From Rostrohypoxylon terebratum (taxonomy: Eukaryota > Ascomycota > Sordariomycetes > Xylariales > Hypoxylaceae), in contig MU385857.1 of NCBI GenBank assembly GCA_022497145.1, forward strand, positions 620,001 to 684,000: a DNA stretch of 64,000 nucleotides, given 5' to 3'. The notes under the pieces are model-generated. The model was not told the DNA's origin. It ran no database searches and was given only the letters and a program-made list of their open reading frames with translations. The translations under genes and the position numbers were made by a program. Below are positions 32,118-43,814 of the stretch, in pieces. Position 1 is the stretch's first letter; the number at the start of each line of letters is the position of its first letter.

Positions 32118-33551
32118 ATGGTAATGCTCCCTCAACGTGTGTTTTGCCATGCGTCCTAGCTAATAACAATGCAGCCTTCTGCCACCGGATCAAATTGGGA
32201 GAAGTACAGAAAGAACTATGCCGACGACGAAATAGAAGAGAAGAAGATCACGCCTCTATCAGACGAGTAAATCCACACCCGATCTCGTAGCGATTTGTTT
32301 CGTGACGCAACTAACCATGCAATCAGAGACATCCAAGTTCTAAAAACCTACGGTGCGGCACCCTACGGTACGGCGATCAAGAACCTAGAGAAGCAGATCA
32401 AGGAGAAGCAACAAGCTGTAGATGAGAAGATCGGCGTCAAGGAATCAGACACAGGACTCGCACCACCCCATCTATGGGATGTCGCCGCCGACCGTCAACG
32501 CATGTCCGAAGAGCAGCCGCTTCAGGTAGCGCGGTGCACCAAGATCATTGCCGACGAAAAAGACGAGTCGAAGCACAAATATGTCATCAACGTCAAGCAA
32601 ATAGCTAAGTTCGTCGTTCAGCTGGGCGAGCGCGTATCCCCCACCGATATCGAGGAAGGCATGCGTGTGGGCGTCGACCGAAATAAATACCAGATCCTTA
32701 TGCCCCTACCACCCAAGATCGACGCCAGCGTTACGATGATGACAGTCGAAGAGAAGCCGGATGTTACATACGGCGATGTCGGTGGTTGCAAGGAACAGGT
32801 TGAGAAGCTAAGAGAGGTCGTCGAGATGCCGCTGCTGTCACCTGAGCGATTCGTCAACCTTGGTATCGACCCTCCGAAGGGTGCTCTGCTATACGGTCCC
32901 CCCGGCACCGGAAAGACTCTCTGCGCCCGAGCCGTCGCAAACCGAACGGATGCTACATTCATCCGAGTTATTGGTAGCGAACTGGTACAAAAGTATGTTG
33001 GTGAAGGTGCGAGAATGGTACGAGAACTCTTCGAGATGGCCCGAACCAAGAAAGCTTGCATTATCTTCTTTGATGAAATCGATGCTGTTGGTGGTGCCCG
33101 ATTTGACGATGGAGCCGGTGGAGACAACGAGGTCCAGCGAACTATGTTGGAATTAATTACCCAACTAGACGGTTTCGACGCCCGTGGAAACATCAAGGTC
33201 ATGTTCGCAACGAACAGACCTTCCACCTTAGATCCCGCGCTCATGAGACCCGGCCGTATTGACCGAAAGATCGAGTTCTCGCTACCAGATCTCGAGGGAC
33301 GAGCAAACATCTTACGAATCCACGCCAAGAGCATGTCGGTAGAACGTGATATCCGATGGGAGCTGATCTCTCGTCTCTGCCCCAACGCTACCGGTGCCGA
33401 GCTTCGCAGTGTCTGTACTGAAGCAGGCATGTTCGCCATTCGAGCCAGGAGAAAGGTCGCCTCCGAGAAGGACTTCCTGAGCGCCGTGGACAAGGTCATC
33501 AAGGGTAACCTGAAATTCAACTCGACCGCCACGTACATGCAATACAATTAG
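32118..33551 (+). CDS. rpt1: 26S proteasome regulatory ATPase Rpt1
   Basis: Inferred exons are 32118-32120 (ATG alone), 32175-32266 and 32327-33551, giving 439 aa. The intron directly after the start codon has donor GTAATG and branch CTAATAAC before GCAG. Alternatively translation starts at ATG 32169 (MQPSATG), changing only the first residues. AAA-ATPase features: Walker A GPPGTGKT at ~222-229, Walker B IIFFDEID ~55 residues later, second region of homology NRPSTLDPALMRPGRIDRK. Rpt1-specific sequences are VKESDTGLAPPHLWD, PLQVARCTKII and the C-terminus TATYMQYN. It is one of six ring ATPases that unfold substrates in the 19S particle. Confidence 0.95.
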
Positions 33552-34147
33552 ACAGCGAAACTACTGGGGACGTGGAGCCTGGGATGTACGAGTAGATAGA
33601 TAATGGGACAAACGGTTGCACTGGATTTTTGCATTCCGGGGTAGCTATGAATGAATATGGCTAATAAAGCGCTATTTGTAGCGCTATTCTTGCTCTTTAT
33701 CAGGCAGTATTATATGGATGCGTGGTGTCTGTGACAGGTGCATGCGATTCTTGCTGAGCAAGGCCCATCAAGAGAATTTTTACACAATGATCTTCCCTAT
33801 AAGACATCTACGTGCGGTCCACCATTACGAGCCGCATCGCAGGTCCCGGTGAGGATTTTGACAATAAAGAATGCATCCGCAACTCATAGTAATATGGTAT
33901 TTTGACAACAGTAAATCCGCTCCAATGCAATGCAACGCGATGCCCTTTTGGCGCCATGCTCATGCCTCAAGTTCGACAAATTCTCCCTGTCAGGCTCTAG
34001 TACGACCATACTTGAAGTAAATGATCCCTTCGCGTCCTTGCGCCCTTCCCTAGTAGAATGGAAGCGATTATGATGCCCGGTGTCGTATGATACAGTGGGC
34101 GACGTTGGTGTTAGTGATGATTAAGGTCCTACAGGTTTCGGGCCACC
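33552..34147. other. Intergenic, convergent; one short stem-loop
   Basis: 3' flanks of RPT1 and of the minus-strand zinc-binding protein. At 33668-33685 AGCGCTA-TTTG-TAGCGCT is a perfect 7-bp stem with a 4-nt loop, about 120 nt past the RPT1 stop. Confidence 0.5.
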
Positions 34148-34975
34148 CTATGCCCCTTCCATGCCAGCCAGACATCCTAGACAGACGACGTCGCCTTCGG
34201 GACCTCGTTCTACACAACAGCGGCTGCAAATCATTGATCGGTGGCCGCGGCCGTTCCATCCCCCTCCCTTGCTTCCCTTTGGGTCGGGTTCGTTGTCGTA
34301 GATAATATCATCGTCAGCATCTCGCATGGTGAAAGATGCGGATAGGTCCTCTTCTTCGTCCGATGGCGGAAGCCAGCCTTGGCATGCTCGTATACAGATG
34401 AAACAGGCTCTTTGTCCACAACCCATACAATCAGCGAAGGAGTCGAGGTCGGATTTCTTGGTAGGTTTGCGATGGCATATGTGGCAAGGTTTAAGCAATG
34501 CTGGTGGATTGGATCTTATGTGAGCGCCTACTCGGCTTTGTTGTGGCGATGTAGGTGGTGTCGAGTATTCGGGATGAGCATGCGAATGATGGGATTGTTG
34601 CGACATGTGGTGGGTCGGCAGATCATTGTGAGAATGCAAATGCTCGCTACTTTCGTTTACGAGCCGGGGTCGCTTGCTCGACGGCAGCGGGATCACCTTG
34701 CGAGGCATGTTGAGCATCGCAGGAGCGCCCCGACCCGAGGGAGGGAGGATGAGACGTTCATTGTTGTCGATAGTAGAGAGAAGATTTGTTGACTCGTTAT
34801 GTTGTGTTGTTCTGGAGCGGATGTCGGGGTTAGCGGACAAGGACCTTAAGAAGGACTTTGGCGAGCCGTACAATGACACCTGCATCTCGTTGTTGTTGTT
34901 GTTGTTGTTGTCATCTCGTCGCCTCTTCTTACTCGTAGAGAATGTTGGCAGCTCAAACGGCGTTATCGAAGGCAT
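34148..34975 (-). CDS. Hypothetical protein with C-terminal Cys-rich zinc-binding domain
   Basis: One exon, 275 aa, start at ATG 34975 (two further upstream codons are open but non-ATG). The first ~150 residues are disordered: basic KKRRRDD, a seven-Asn run encoded by a GTT/AAC microsatellite, then Pro-, His- and Ser-rich sequence. The C-terminal ~115 residues hold paired cysteines: CHIC, CMGCGQRACFIC, an intervening acidic loop, then CSRCC and CLGC. This spacing suggests a two-zinc cross-brace (RING/PHD/FYVE-like) module, but I cannot assign a named family. A basic patch near the N-terminus could act in nuclear import. Function unknown. Confidence 0.7.
   Translation of the reverse strand: MPSITPFELPTFSTSKKRRRDDNNNNNNNEMQVSLYGSPKSFLRSLSANPDIRSRTTQHNESTNLLSTIDNNERLILPPSGRGAPAMLNMPRKVIPLPSSKRPRLVNESSEHLHSHNDLPTHHMSQQSHHSHAHPEYSTPPTSPQQSRVGAHIRSNPPALLKPCHICHRKPTKKSDLDSFADCMGCGQRACFICIRACQGWLPPSDEEEDLSASFTMRDADDDIIYDNEPDPKGSKGGGWNGRGHRSMICSRCCVERGPEGDVVCLGCLAGMEGA
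34889..34911 (-). repeat. AAC trinucleotide repeat encoding poly-Asn
   Basis: About seven AAC units on the minus strand (GTT on plus), in frame within the zinc-binding protein gene. Confidence 0.9.
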
Positions 34976-35931
34976 TGCCACGGCTGGGTATCCAAATGAC
35001 TGTGTAAATTCTAAACAATCTTGATCATTTACGACGTCCTCCCCGAGTCATCTAACATAAATATCGAGGAAGACAATGATCCCGAGAAAAGGAACGAAGC
35101 CAGGCTGAGGGCTAGCGACGAGTGGAAGGTTGGGGTCATTACTATGTACTACATGGTGGCCAGGTAAGTTCCAAGGTTGTTTATTAAGTTGAGGTGATAT
35201 TACGGGATATGACGGATTATCTCAGCGCTCGGATCAATTAAACTTTCAGGGGTCCTCAGGCATGTTGAATTAGGTATCTAGTCTGCTAGTGCGACCGACT
35301 TACAGTTAACTCTAATCCATTACTTATGCTATCATAGTAGATATCCGATGAAAATTCACCTTCAAGCTTTGCACCTTAGGCATAAAGATCCATCATCAAA
35401 TAAACAGAAGCCACGTCCTAGCACACACAGTACATCTATCTACTAGGTAATTTTTTTTAGTTGAAAAATTTTGCTCTGCAGGATGACCGATTACAGAAGT
35501 TGCAACTTCCTTGGTTAGTTTGTCATTTCCTCTTTAGGTAATATATATAGGTACATCATACTATAGCTAAAGGCAGGTACACCTCCTCAACACAGTTCAA
35601 ATTGGAGCTCTTTCACATTTTACTAGATTCACATGCGCACTTTCCTGTGATGCAAGATAAGGCAGCAGAGATTTCCAGAATTAGAAAATATTCATGATGT
35701 CTCGAGACCACCGTAAATTTAAACCTTTTCTTTTCACTCGTCAACATCCAGACAATTCAAAACCTCCGTGATCTCACATGGAACATACCATACAACCTAT
35801 CAGACAATTGTCATGGTTACTGGCCATCCATCCATAGATCCCTCCTTTGATCGATTCACCTAATCACTTTACGTCCGAATCTTTCATTGATGCCAAATAT
35901 TATCAAATACGTCGTTTGATATTTAGGAGCA
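34976..35931. other. Intergenic, divergent promoters
   Basis: AT-rich, between the minus-strand zinc-binding gene and the DUF4470 gene. No gene recognised. Short AGGTA-type motifs occur at ~35271 and ~35549. Confidence 0.5.
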
Positions 35932-38823
35932 ATGGCCTCACAGCAATTCGACGCTGCTACAGGAGCGCACATGCTTGGGTGTGCCCTTTTCGACGCTGGC
36001 AAATTGCCTCAAGGTATGTATCACGCCAATGAAACCACCTTCATATCATTCATTCATATTAAACTTCTCGTGTAGCTCAATGGGCATTCTCCGAAGGGCG
36101 TCGTTTTGCCCAACACGACTATCGATTTCCGGCAAAGTTAGCTGCAGTTCAGTATGAGATGGGCAAATACGCGAGCGCTATCGTGCTAATTGAGAGGGCG
36201 TTATCCCTTCTCGGTGTGCAATCACGCGGACCTACAGGACAAAATCTTTACTGCTCTCTCGCCAGAGCGTGCCTCCTTTCTAAGAACCCCAAGAAAGCTC
36301 GTGTAGCAATCTCTCAGATCACGTCGGAGCATGATCGTCACTCGTTAGAACAAAGCCTTGTTATTATAGAAGCAATCATGACAGCTAGCCAAAACAACAA
36401 CCAAGGCCAAGGACAAAACTTGCAATCCTTGTATCCGGACGAGACTATGTGGCAAGATGTCATCCAACGTCTGCCAAAGTGTAGGGCAAGAATGTGAGAG
36501 CTCACCACTCCAGTTATTATTATCCACTGCCAATGCATACTAACATACCTATTGTTATAGAGAAGACAGGGTCCCATTCCTTCCCATCACCAAACGACAT
36601 GTACGAGCTCTCGTCGATACAAATAGCTCCTTACTTCAGACAGATCAAGAGGATTATTCCTTTCTTTTCGTTGATAGTGGGGACGCTCGAGATGTTTTCG
36701 CAACATTGTCCAGTATCGGATGCATGGTCGAACAGAATCAATTCCCGTCAACGAAACACTTTTATTTTACTTTAGTCGACCCCCATCCCGCTTCGTTTGC
36801 TCGCAACCTGTTAATGTTCCGCATGTTGACAGACTGGGCTACCGAGTCACAATCAGAGCGACACTTGACTGAAGCAGCTCTTGCATACATCTTAGCTTCC
36901 CAGCTCCTACCATCCTGGGCGTATGGCAGACTCCAGAGGGCAATGGTGCGTGTCTCTTATGAGTTGCAAAAAGATGGCCCCCTCATCATGGGATGTTTCT
37001 GCATCGATAAAACAACACGAGATTCAATTTCAAGTCATTTAGGAAAATGGCAGGACCACGAGCGATATCCCTTCACGACGCAAGAAATATTTCAAATGAC
37101 TCGCTGGCTGCTCTCGCAAAGGGTTGTATCAGACGATTACAACCCCGAAGTACCTCCCGAGCCTCGAGAGGTATGTGAGCCTTATAGTCTCGACAGCCTA
37201 TATTTTCGGAATTCCAACTTCATGCTCCCTCCCTGGGATGTAGTGAAAGAAATCGAGCCTGAAATTGTGAATCTAGGTCGAGAGTATAGGTCCGCGCTCG
37301 ATGATCTGGAGGTCCGCAAATTGCTGATAGAAGAATATGTGAAATCACACTGGTGGCCGAATGTGACGCTCTTCGATTTCGATTAGTACTCGACGGGGAA
37401 CTTGAATTCTACACGGTGTTTGGACTTTACACCCCAGGAAGTTGCACGCCACCTCTTCTGGTATGTTAATCCTGAAAAGGAAGGAAAACTACACTGGGGT
37501 GCATTCGATTATCTTGTGTCTTTCTTCTCTACAACTGCAAAGTGGTTTGAGAAGATGCAGGGCAAAACAACGATCAAGATGATCGCCAATGATGCAACGA
37601 ACGTTATGGAATTGGCGGCTTTGCATCTTCTTGGTAATGACCACCCACCAATCCCGGACCGATATGATGGAATAGATATGAATTGTCTACCAGACTGGGT
37701 TGGTGGTCCAATGGCTACTTTTACTTACGGCATTCCGATTCTTCGTCACGATGAGATTTCTACAGTGCAAGCCTACGTCTCTTTGAGCCGAAATATCTGG
37801 ACAACACAAGATCAATTTCTAACCGAATTTCTTCTTCTGGCCGACCGTCGAGCAATATCCGATATATTTACGACCACTCTCACAGAAAGATCCTCCTGTA
37901 TCGAGGCCAAAATACTGTCCATGGAAGAATTTAAAGAAGGTGGAGAGTTTGTGATGATGCCAGAGCCTTTCAATTGGGTACGCACGAAAAACAATCCTAT
38001 ATCTTGGGACAAGATTATGCCTCGAGATGAGTTAGTAAAGTGGCTTCACATGCACTTTTTAAAACTCTGTCTTCCGCCGCGCCGCAACAAATTCGACGGT
38101 GATTTCGTTTTCATGTCGCTGAATATGACGGCCTTCTTTCGTTTAATCACACACTTGTCTCGTATCGGTTACCCGTCACACTGGTTATCAGAAGTACTTA
38201 CTGAGTTGCACTCAGGACAGATTTCTAGCCAAGCCAGGGCGCCAGAGTTGGCGCTTGCAACCAAGTCTGAAGTTATGCGCATTCGTCCAAAGCGTGATGT
38301 TTTCATCGAACCATTCATGGGAGAGTTCAGGACCCATTTTGCGATCTGGAACCGCCTTCTCCGATTCGGTATTCTCCAGAATCCAGAGATTACGATACAA
38401 CAGGTCGATACAATCCGTGAATACAGGCAGCGCTTTCCATCTATCCATGATGGGGATGTCCTGAATATCTACCATCCCGTCATCACTCTGGTACTCTGGA
38501 ATGTGAGTCTCAACGGAGAGATTCCTCGAGATGGTCTACGCCAAACATTATTGGACGACGAGTATACCGATCCGAAGTACCAAGGCATCTCTAGACAGAT
38601 TGGACGTGTACACATTATCTCAACGGTAAAAATTGTGACGTCGTCCATGAGTGTTAGTTTTTGGTTTGCCAACGAACCTATTCAGAACCTTCTCTCTACC
38701 GGTGACCGTTGGGAGGCCTGGCTCTGGGATATCAACGATTGGACGCCGAAATTTGGCCCAGCGAGAGTTGATCGGGTGACTCTTATTCATGGGGAGGCAT
38801 GGTGCTTGAGTGGTGGCCGTTGA
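35932..38823 (+). pseudogene. DUF4470/TPR family protein with an in-frame TAG
   Basis: Exons 35932-36013, 36076-36493 and 36561-38823 give 921 codons in one phase, interrupted only by TAG at 37384-37386 (codon 442). N-terminal residues resemble TPR helices (AAVQYEMGKYASAIVLIERAL, LYCSLARACLLSKNPKKAR). They are followed by the DUF4470 pattern seen in fungal MYND-type proteins (FLFVDSGDARDVFATLSSI, KHFYFTLVDPHPASFARNLLMFRML) and a long alpha-helical remainder with no MYND finger. Coding quality is equally good on both sides of the TAG: WPNVTLFDFD before it, YSTGNLNSTRCLDFTPQEV after. TGG to TAG by one G-to-A change would explain it. Alternatives are readthrough, a sequencing error, or a 48-nt in-phase intron 37339-37386 (GTGAAA..GATTAG) with a poor branch site. 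I call it probably inactivated or truncated. Confidence 0.65.
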
Positions 38824-39197
38824 ATACTGGGTGAAGATGAAAAAGATACTCCGAGATAAATTTGCGTCAAATTCTAGCTTAGATTTCATCAACGATACCT
38901 ACGGCTTAGGAATAGGGGCTTCGGATTCGTATTAGCTAGTATGGCGTTGAATATCATGAAAATGATGGAGTCAAAAGGGGACCGCTTTTTGAACCTTGCT
39001 TTTGCGTGTAGTGCCCGTGATCGAGGGTCAATCGTGAGATATGTCTCCATTCACCATCCTAATCAAGTACCCTTAACAAAATCAAGAAATATTCCCTGCA
39101 CGTAAATCAGGCCTTGCCTGATGAGTGAGGTATATGATGTGCTGCTTTTTATGTTAGTTGATGGATGTCATATGTAGCGCTGCGGTACTAGGACTTA
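38824..39197. other. Intergenic, convergent
   Basis: 3' flanks only; nothing further seen. Confidence 0.5.
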
Positions 39198-41071
39198 CTA
39201 TGGACTGTTCCCAGTTGTCTTTCTCTCGGCCTTCTTCTGCCTCAGCGCCTCGTTGTACATGGTATACGAATCGAACATGCCGGTCTCCTGGAAGTAGGTC
39301 TCGTAGTGTTGGAGCATTTCCTTCAGCTTCTCAGGATGAGTTTCTGCTAGATCGTGAACTTCGCCGATGTCCTTGGAGAGGTCGTACAGCTCCCACCGGC
39401 CCGGCCCTTTGGGAGGAGGGAGGAATAGAGCTTTCCAGTCGCCTACTCTCACGGCGGCGATTCCGAGCTGCTCCCACCCGACGATATCCGTGAGTTGGTA
39501 TATTTGGATGCTTTCGTCCTCGGGATGCTCTAAGATCGGTCGCCATGATCTCCCTCGGATGGGAACCACTTCTCGACCGCGGAAGGTAGGGCCCGGGTGT
39601 TTTAAGTCGGCGAGATCTAGGATAGTCGGAACGATGTCCATGACTGTCGTGAAGGTGCTGGTGATGAGGCCGTTTTGTTTCAGCGCGGGAGGATATCGCA
39701 CGATGCAAGGGCAATGGATCCCGCCTTCGGTCGAATGCGACTTCGCTCCGCGCGCAGGAGCGGTGGCTGCACCAGCCCATTGGGGCCCATACCACACGAA
39801 CGAATTGTAGTTGCCGATATTTTCGAGGGAATTGTCATAGTATTTCTTGACAACATCTTCGACCGTGTAACCAGCCAGGATGGGGAGGGCCTCTAGTAGT
39901 TGCCCCTCCGCCCCGTTATCAGACATGAAGACGATGAAAGTGTTATCGAGTTCGCCCGTGTCTTCTAGGTAGGATCGCACGCGGCCTATATTTACGTCTA
40001 TGAGGTCTACCATCGCTGCGTAGACCTCCATAGCACGAGATGACTTTTTTTTGTCATCTTCTGACAGATCCTCCCACGGCTGGGTCTTGAGCATATGTAA
40101 GGGCGCTGGTTCGACATCTGATGGCACGAGTCCGTTTTCTATCAAGCTTCGGAGCCTGCGATCTCGTAGTGCGACCGGACCGTCGTCATACTTACCTCGA
40201 TACTTTTCGATGGTCTCTTGAGGGGCCTGCAGCGGCCAGTGAGGAGCTGTAAAAGGGAGATAGCCGAAGAAAGGCTGGGCCCTCTCTTCTTCTGTCCTTT
40301 CTGCCAGGAAGTTAAGGAAGTAATCTGTAAAGGTGTTTGAAGAGTAGAAATCCTGGGGAAGATCTGTACTTCCGTTGATAAACTGGTCGTTTTTCATCCA
40401 AATCCCATCACCCTTGAAAATTGCTGTGGGCTTCTTCTTGAGGTCGTACAGTTGTGGCTCGTGATTGAAATGGTTCCCAGCCCCCGGAAGGGTCGAGAGT
40501 ACTTTGGTGAATCCTCTTGCATAAGGGCCAAGCTCCTTCTGTAGACCTAGGTGCCATTTTCCACTCATAAGAGTGAAGTATCCTGCATCTTGTAGGATTT
40601 CTCCTAGAGCAGCGACGCGGTAATTGAGGTATCCCTCGTAACCGGGCTTGTCCTTGAAAATATCAGGGGCCTTTTTCTGAACGAAAGCTATTAGTAAGGG
40701 GGTTGCCTCGGACACATTATAATTAGAGCACTTGCTATCTTCTCAGCCATTGCTCCTAGTCCGGCTATATGTGAGTCGGTACCCGATAGGAGCATGGCTC
40801 TTGTGGGGGAACATGACGCAGCCGTGTGAAAGCCGGTCATGCGAATCCCCTCTTCAGCCAGCCTCTGCAGATTTGGCGTATCGATCTCTCCTCCATACGG
40901 AGAGGTGTCGCTGAACCCTAAGTCGTCCGCAACGATAATTAGGAAATTCGGCTTCTTCTCGGCCATCGTCGATTTAATATACCGATCGTAGATAAATGCA
41001 GAGAACATGGAAAACACAAATACACTCAGAAACGAGCGCTGTAAAGCTCCTCTTCCCAGAAGAAGCCACAT
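39198..41071 (-). CDS. Arylsulfatase (type I sulfatase), N-terminally membrane-anchored
   Basis: Minus strand, exons 40736-41071 and 39198-40676, 604 aa. The active-site motif CSPTR at residues 87-91 is the CxPxR sequence converted to formylglycine. The metal site begins at DD (49-50) in NFLIIVADDLGFSDTSPYGG. SGKWHLG and FMSDNGAEG complete the sulfatase signature. Residues 1-30 form one hydrophobic stretch (SFLSVFVFSMFSAFIY), a signal peptide or anchor; a shorter form could start at MAEKKPNF. The overall layout resembles bacterial AslA-type arylsulfatases that are widespread in fungi; the substrate is unknown. The intron 40677-40735 keeps frame only with a GC donor (GCAAGT) and the acceptor TTCAG, with branch TACTAAT 11 nt upstream of the exon. 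The alternative GT donor at 40731 with the same acceptor shifts frame. Confidence 0.88.
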
Positions 41072-42897
41072 TTTCACTTACGGTCGCGGTGGCGTTTCCG
41101 TGCTGCCGGCAAAAACCGTAGTAGGTAGTACAGTTTCAAGGTCACCGAGTCGCGGGTGAATACAAGGACATGGTTATAACCATCAGGCGAGCAGGGAACA
41201 TCGTTGGCCGTAATTTGCCTACACTACCTACCTATAGCGATTACTTCTCATGATGTTAGTTAGAATAACGTTGCGTTGTCGTCGAACTCATCGAGATGAA
41301 TTGGCGTCGCTATAAGATTTAGAAAGGAAGGGATAGGGATATCGCCGGACAAAAAGGGGGGCGATCCGACACTTAAAGTTTATTGATAATTGCACTATCG
41401 GGATTTACGTCTAGGTACTTGGCTATCATAGAAATAACCTTACATTAGAGCTTAAGTGGATTCTCTAAGGAAAACCACAACCACGTGCCCCTGAATCCGA
41501 ACAACCTCGATCGTGATAGGTTGATGCAATGCCGGTCTGCCTTCAACTCGCCACTAGTCACCACGAATGCAGATACCTACCCAGGCTTCTAGGTATACTT
41601 TCTTCTCTAATGAAACACATTATAGTTTTGTGTTGCGATACGCAGCCTGCTTCTGTAAGTTGAACATAGCCCTGCTGGTAATAATGATTAGGCGTTCTGT
41701 TCGGTTCCGATTTCGATAGCTCGATAGCACAAGATTTAAGGTTGTAGAGTTCCATTCAGATCGGATGTGACATGTGTGGCACTAGTTGGTGTCGGGGTAA
41801 CTGGTTCGCCTCCGAATTCCCCTATTAACTTGAAAGCATCTCAACGGCCTGTACCACCGGATGACGAATGAGACAGGTAACCCTACCGAATGTGGTGGCA
41901 CCTCCAGATACCAATGAAAGGATGCAGATAACGGCCAGCCTCACAGTAAGATGTCGCGTGTGTTGCACATATACTGCTGTAACTGTTGTAGTGTTGTATA
42001 CTGCGAGTCTGCGAGTCTGCGAGTGATCCACGCGAAGCAAGGCGTAATCGGAGCTTGTAGCCAATCCTACTTACTATCTTGCCTCGGAGTGCGCCTCGGA
42101 ACTCAAGCTCGGAGGAAACCCCAAGGAACAGTTCGAAGAACAGCGCGGAATATGCCCAAGCCCAAGCCCAAGCCCAAGACCATGGATTTCCAGGCTCCTA
42201 TGTAGGCTCCCTTTGTTCTGGAAGCGGAGATGGGAGATGAGAGGTGAGGGAGATCGGCATCTATACTATTCTTTCAACCATTAACCACTAATATCAAGAT
42301 CTGGAAACCAATCTCTTGCTTGTGATGACGTAACAAATTGGGACACGGCAGGTATGTGGTGCCCAAGTTTTATACGTAGTGGCTGAATGGCAGTCACACA
42401 GTTACCAGGCAGGTCAATTGATTCTCAATGTTCCGGATTTCCATCTTGAATGTTGAATGTTCTGGCGATTTGGCACTTTTTACTTTTTTTTTTAACTTTT
42501 TTCCCCAATTGCCCACCTGCCCACGTGCTCATTTTACCACACTGAAGAAAGGAAGCGGCGTTGGTTTATTATCAGCAGTGCCAGATTAGTGTTCCAGTGT
42601 TCCAGGTGTAGGTCAAACGACTGGTCACTGCACAAGTTGATAAGACCCGGTTTTACATCACGTGCCGTATCTCTCGGCCTTTAGCGTGGCCTAATCCGAT
42701 TTGCTCCGTTACCAAAACGAACTCCCCCCGTCTCTAGAACCAGATCGATTCCCCAAAGCTGCACACGCCTCTTTCGCCAATCTTGACTACCTAAAACATC
42801 CATCACCATACCACCAATACCAACCCTACCTGGACCAACATCCAGCAATTAATCACTTCAATCAAGAGAGCGAACAATCAACTGTTTTCATCAAGAT
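41072..42897. other. Intergenic, 1.8 kb, divergent promoters
   Basis: Contains small tandem repeats only: CTGCGAGT-type at ~42001-42025 and CCCAAG x4 at ~42151-42176. No supportable gene. Confidence 0.5.
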
Positions 42898-43559
42898 ATG
42901 AGTCGCGCCGGCAAGATTGCCCCCGAGCAGCTTCCGTAAGTCTTTTGATCTTCAATTCCTTTCGTCCCACGGCTTGCCTGGGCCTTGGCACTTGTCACTT
43001 CCTACGACTCAGACACACCTGCTGACTTTGATGATCTAGAATTTTGTTCGTGAAGAATCTAAAGTTAGTTTCCATCACCCGACCACTACCCTTCGAACTC
43101 CTCTTAACAGTATCACAGCTACGAGGTATCGTCTGACGCGCTTTGGAAACTCTTTGATCCCGGCGAGGACGGACTCATCCGGTACGTTGCTACTCGATCC
43201 TACATTACATACATACACACGTGTAGGCGGGCTCCGCTAATGATATACATCTAGCCAAATCCGACAGGGAATCTCGGTCGATGCAAAGGGAACTGCCTAT
43301 GTCGTTTTCTGGAACGTCATGGATGCGAAGAACGCACTCGAGAAGCTGAATGGCTACAATTTCCAGAATCGTTACCTCGTCGGTACGTCCACCACGTAAC
43401 CACGTCATCACGTGGACCCCTATATACTTCCATTGCGGTCGTCTAACATATCATATAGTGCTATGGCACCAGCCAGAGAAGACTCTCAAGTCGAAAGATG
43501 ACCTCCAGGCCCGCAAGGACAATTTAGCGCAGCTCAAGATGAAGCATGGAATCGATTGA
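42898..43559 (+). CDS. Splicing factor SF3B6 (branch-point protein p14)
   Basis: Five exons: 42898-42935, 43040-43063 (24 nt), 43119-43181, 43255-43382 and 43459-43559; 117 aa. A single RRM spans most of the protein: RNP2 is LFVKNL and RNP1 is KGTAYVVFW, followed by the p14-specific C-terminus NRYLVVLWHQPEKTLKSKDD. In the U2 snRNP SF3b complex this protein contacts the branch adenosine. Introns are canonical although the acceptor of exon 2 (ATCTAG) lacks a strong polypyrimidine tract. The 24-nt second exon falls within RNP2, so it cannot be skipped without losing the fold. The TGA stop has an unusual downstream context, described separately. Confidence 0.93.
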
Positions 43560-43814
43560 CAATTAGACGGGCCTGCGGACAGGCTCCAGACACGTGCTCG
43601 TGCTCCGTCTGCAGTCCCGTCTTCTCCAGCTTCTACCACATCTAGCTCGCGAGCTACTACATCCACTACGACGTCGATCAAGAAGACTCCGGCGTCGGTG
43701 GCGAATAATAAGAAGAGCAGGCCCGACGACGTCGCCGGGCACGCACGCAAGCTCGCATTGAACTTCGTGCGAGGCATTCTCCCACAGAAATCCAACAAGC
43801 TATGCATGACTTAA
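43560..43814 (+). other. 84-codon open frame directly after the SF3B6 TGA
   Basis: In the SF3B6 frame the stop at 43557-43559 is followed by CAA TTA and then 82 further sense codons to TAA at 43812-43814. The predicted peptide is Ser/Thr/Ala- and Arg/Lys-rich, with KSRPDDVAGHARKLALNF and a final QKSNKLCMT. It ends without a peroxisomal SKL. The CAA-TTA context matches the CARYYA leaky-stop consensus. It could also be ordinary 3' UTR. Confidence 0.35.

Noticed and set aside
32618..33547. 309-codon minus-strand open frame
   Set aside because: Exactly antisense to the conserved RPT1 ATPase exon; it arises from codon bias of the sense gene and has no family resemblance.
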